7,856 bases of DNA from an uncultured Alphaproteobacteria bacterium (lineage in GTDB: Bacteria; Pseudomonadota; Alphaproteobacteria; GCA-2731375): assembly GCA_913049615.1 (NCBI GenBank), contig CAJWZI010000054.1:1-7856 (forward strand), read 5' to 3'. Of the stretch, positions 7,121-7,856 are shown piece after piece. The stretch's first letter is position 1. Each line of letters opens with the position of its first letter. The position numbers and the translations under genes were made by a program. Below the pieces are notes generated by a model. It had not been told where the DNA came from, made no database searches, and saw nothing but the letters and a program-made list of their open reading frames with translations.

Positions 7121-7140
7121 ATGCTATACCGATTTAGCAT
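7121..7140. promoter_or_regulatory. Operator-like inverted repeat upstream of the operon
   Basis: Perfect 6-base arms ATGCTA and TAGCAT flank 8 bases, giving a 20-bp dyad whose near edge is 34 bases before the ligase GTG. Arm centres are 14 bases apart, somewhat more than one helical turn and compatible with a dimeric repressor such as a TetR- or GntR-type protein. On the minus strand the left half contains TATAGC, a 4-of-6 match to a sigma-70 -10 box, with TTGGCA upstream at a too-short 13-base spacing. It is a credible operator by position and symmetry; no regulator gene in the window identifies the ligand. A 6-bp-arm dyad can arise by chance in 300 bases. Confidence 0.4.
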
Positions 7141-7406
7141 TTGCCAACAGGAAGAGTTAGCCTAATGGACACCTCGCGCTTCGTAGAACACGATGGCGAG
7201 TGTAGATATTTGGCTTCCCAAAATTGTCCTAACCGAACAATCCGAATGCCCGAGATAAATATATGCCAAGATATTCGCACCGGCCGCCAAGGTCATTCGC
7301 AATACACCAATACATTCGGCGGCGACATGCCAGTCCGCCGACAGGTAACCAAGTTTAGGCGCCAATTAGGATGGGAAGGGAACATAATCTGTGACGCCCA
7401 ACCCAG

Positions 7407-7856
7407 TCAGAACATTTCGAAATACTCTGCCTGTTCCCAGTCAGTGACAGTGGAAAGGAAGCGGGCAATTTCCTCATCCTTGAGGTGCAGAAAATACTCC
7501 ACGAACTGACGGCCGAGCTTGTCCCGGAAAAACTCATCCGCGCGCAGGGCCGTGACGGCTTCGATGATGTTGCGAGGCAAGCTAACCGCTTCGCCCTCGT
7601 CGTAAGGCGTATCAGTAGGCTGTGGGGGCACTAATTTTCTTTCGATACCATCCAGACCAGCCACGATTTGTGCCGTCATATAGAGATAAGGGTTGGCCGC
7701 GGGATCGCCAGCTCGGTTCTCAATTCGAGTGCCACTATCGCCCACGCCACCCAGGGCTCGAAACATGGCGCCCCTATTGTCGGGGCTCCAGGCGACCCGG
7801 TCAGGTGCAAGGGAATTGGGGCGGTAGCGTTTGTAGGCATTGATTGTGGGCGCTGC
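7407..7856 (-). CDS. Glutamine synthetase family protein, C-terminal part (partial, 5' end outside the window)
   Basis: The frame is open from the right edge and ends in TGA at 7407-7409, giving 149 C-terminal residues. An internal Met at 7764-7766 is not the start: upstream codons continue the family sequence PTINAYKRYRP, NSLAPDRVAWSPDNRG. The catalytic-domain hallmarks follow: DSGTRIENRAGDPAANPYLY contains the conserved substrate/ATP-binding Arg and Glu of the R-I-E-x-R motif, and the tail ends WEQAEYFEMF, a common ending in the non-housekeeping glutamine synthetase group. Members either make glutamine from glutamate and ammonia or attach glutamate to amines (gamma-glutamylpolyamine, gamma-glutamylanilide or isopropylamide synthetases). 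The tail alone cannot decide between them, and no adenylylation-site segment typical of GlnA is visible in this part. It is on the same strand as the operon but 319 bases away, so it probably belongs to a separate transcript. Confidence 0.93.
   Translation of the reverse strand, partial: AAPTINAYKRYRPNSLAPDRVAWSPDNRGAMFRALGGVGDSGTRIENRAGDPAANPYLYMTAQIVAGLDGIERKLVPPQPTDTPYDEGEAVSLPRNIIEAVTALRADEFFRDKLGRQFVEYFLHLKDEEIARFLSTVTDWEQAEYFEMF

Larger units (their letters stand above)
7088..7406. other. Intergenic control region between glutamine synthetase and the operon
   Basis: About 320 AT-richer bases separate the glutamine synthetase stop from the ligase GTG, both on the minus strand. The short open frames here (7162-7365 minus and 7141-7509 plus) give motif-free peptides, and the plus one runs into the glutamine synthetase gene, so I do not call them. 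I see no hairpin plus T-run after the glutamine synthetase stop. The end nearest the operon holds the dyad at 7121-7140 and a TTGGCA at 7140-7145 on the minus strand. Confidence 0.5.

Noticed and set aside
7123..7145. Sigma-70 promoter made of TTGGCA and TATAGC on the minus strand
   Set aside because: The spacing is 13 bases, too short for a normal sigma-70 promoter. With 15-17-base spacing the -35 match is poor, so I did not call it as a promoter.
7141..7509. Plus-strand open frame in the intergenic region, 122 codons
   Set aside because: It overlaps the glutamine synthetase 3' end antisense, shows no motif, and contains a low-complexity polar composition typical of noncoding frames.
7407..7766. 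A 119-residue stand-alone protein starting at the ATG at 7764-7766
   Set aside because: The frame stays open to the window edge and the upstream codons match the glutamine synthetase fold, so this is an internal Met of a longer gene.

Overview
The window holds five complete minus-strand genes in one tightly packed catabolic-type operon (about 418-7087). It also holds the C-terminal part of a glutamine synthetase family gene entering from the right edge (7407-7856, minus), and two gene-poor stretches (65-417 and 7088-7406). The composition is moderately GC-rich in the genes and visibly more AT-rich between them. The enzyme families suggest a heterotrophic proteobacterium that degrades organic acids, but no marker gene fixes the taxon, so this is a weak inference.

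Reading along transcription (right to left), the operon is: acyl-CoA ligase/AMP-forming synthetase (5534-7087), UbiD-type prenylated-FMN decarboxylase (4113-5537), three-domain ThDP-dependent enzyme of the acetolactate synthase/benzoylformate decarboxylase superfamily (2398-4113), NAD(P)-dependent SDR (1620-2387) and PHBH-fold FAD monooxygenase (418-1617). Junctions are a 4-base ATGA overlap, a 1-base TAATG overlap, a gap of about 10 bases and a gap of 2 bases, so the five proteins are almost certainly co-expressed and translationally coupled. All five keep the key catalytic or cofactor motifs that can be checked by eye. Before the first gene lies a 20-bp dyad (7121-7140) placed where an operator would be expected.

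The set looks like a dedicated pathway for an unsaturated, aromatic or heteroaromatic acid: CoA activation, prFMN-dependent (de)carboxylation, ThDP-dependent C-C bond cleavage or formation, an alcohol/ketone redox step, and flavin hydroxylation. I do not recognise this five-enzyme combination as a characterised pathway. The substrate and the order of steps cannot be read from the sequence. No ubiX (prFMN synthesis), regulator or transporter gene lies inside the window.

The left end may hold the last 20 codons of a convergent plus-strand gene (2-64, low confidence), followed by about 350 bases without a recognisable gene. The roughly 320 bases between the glutamine synthetase stop and the ligase start hold the putative control region and no supported gene.
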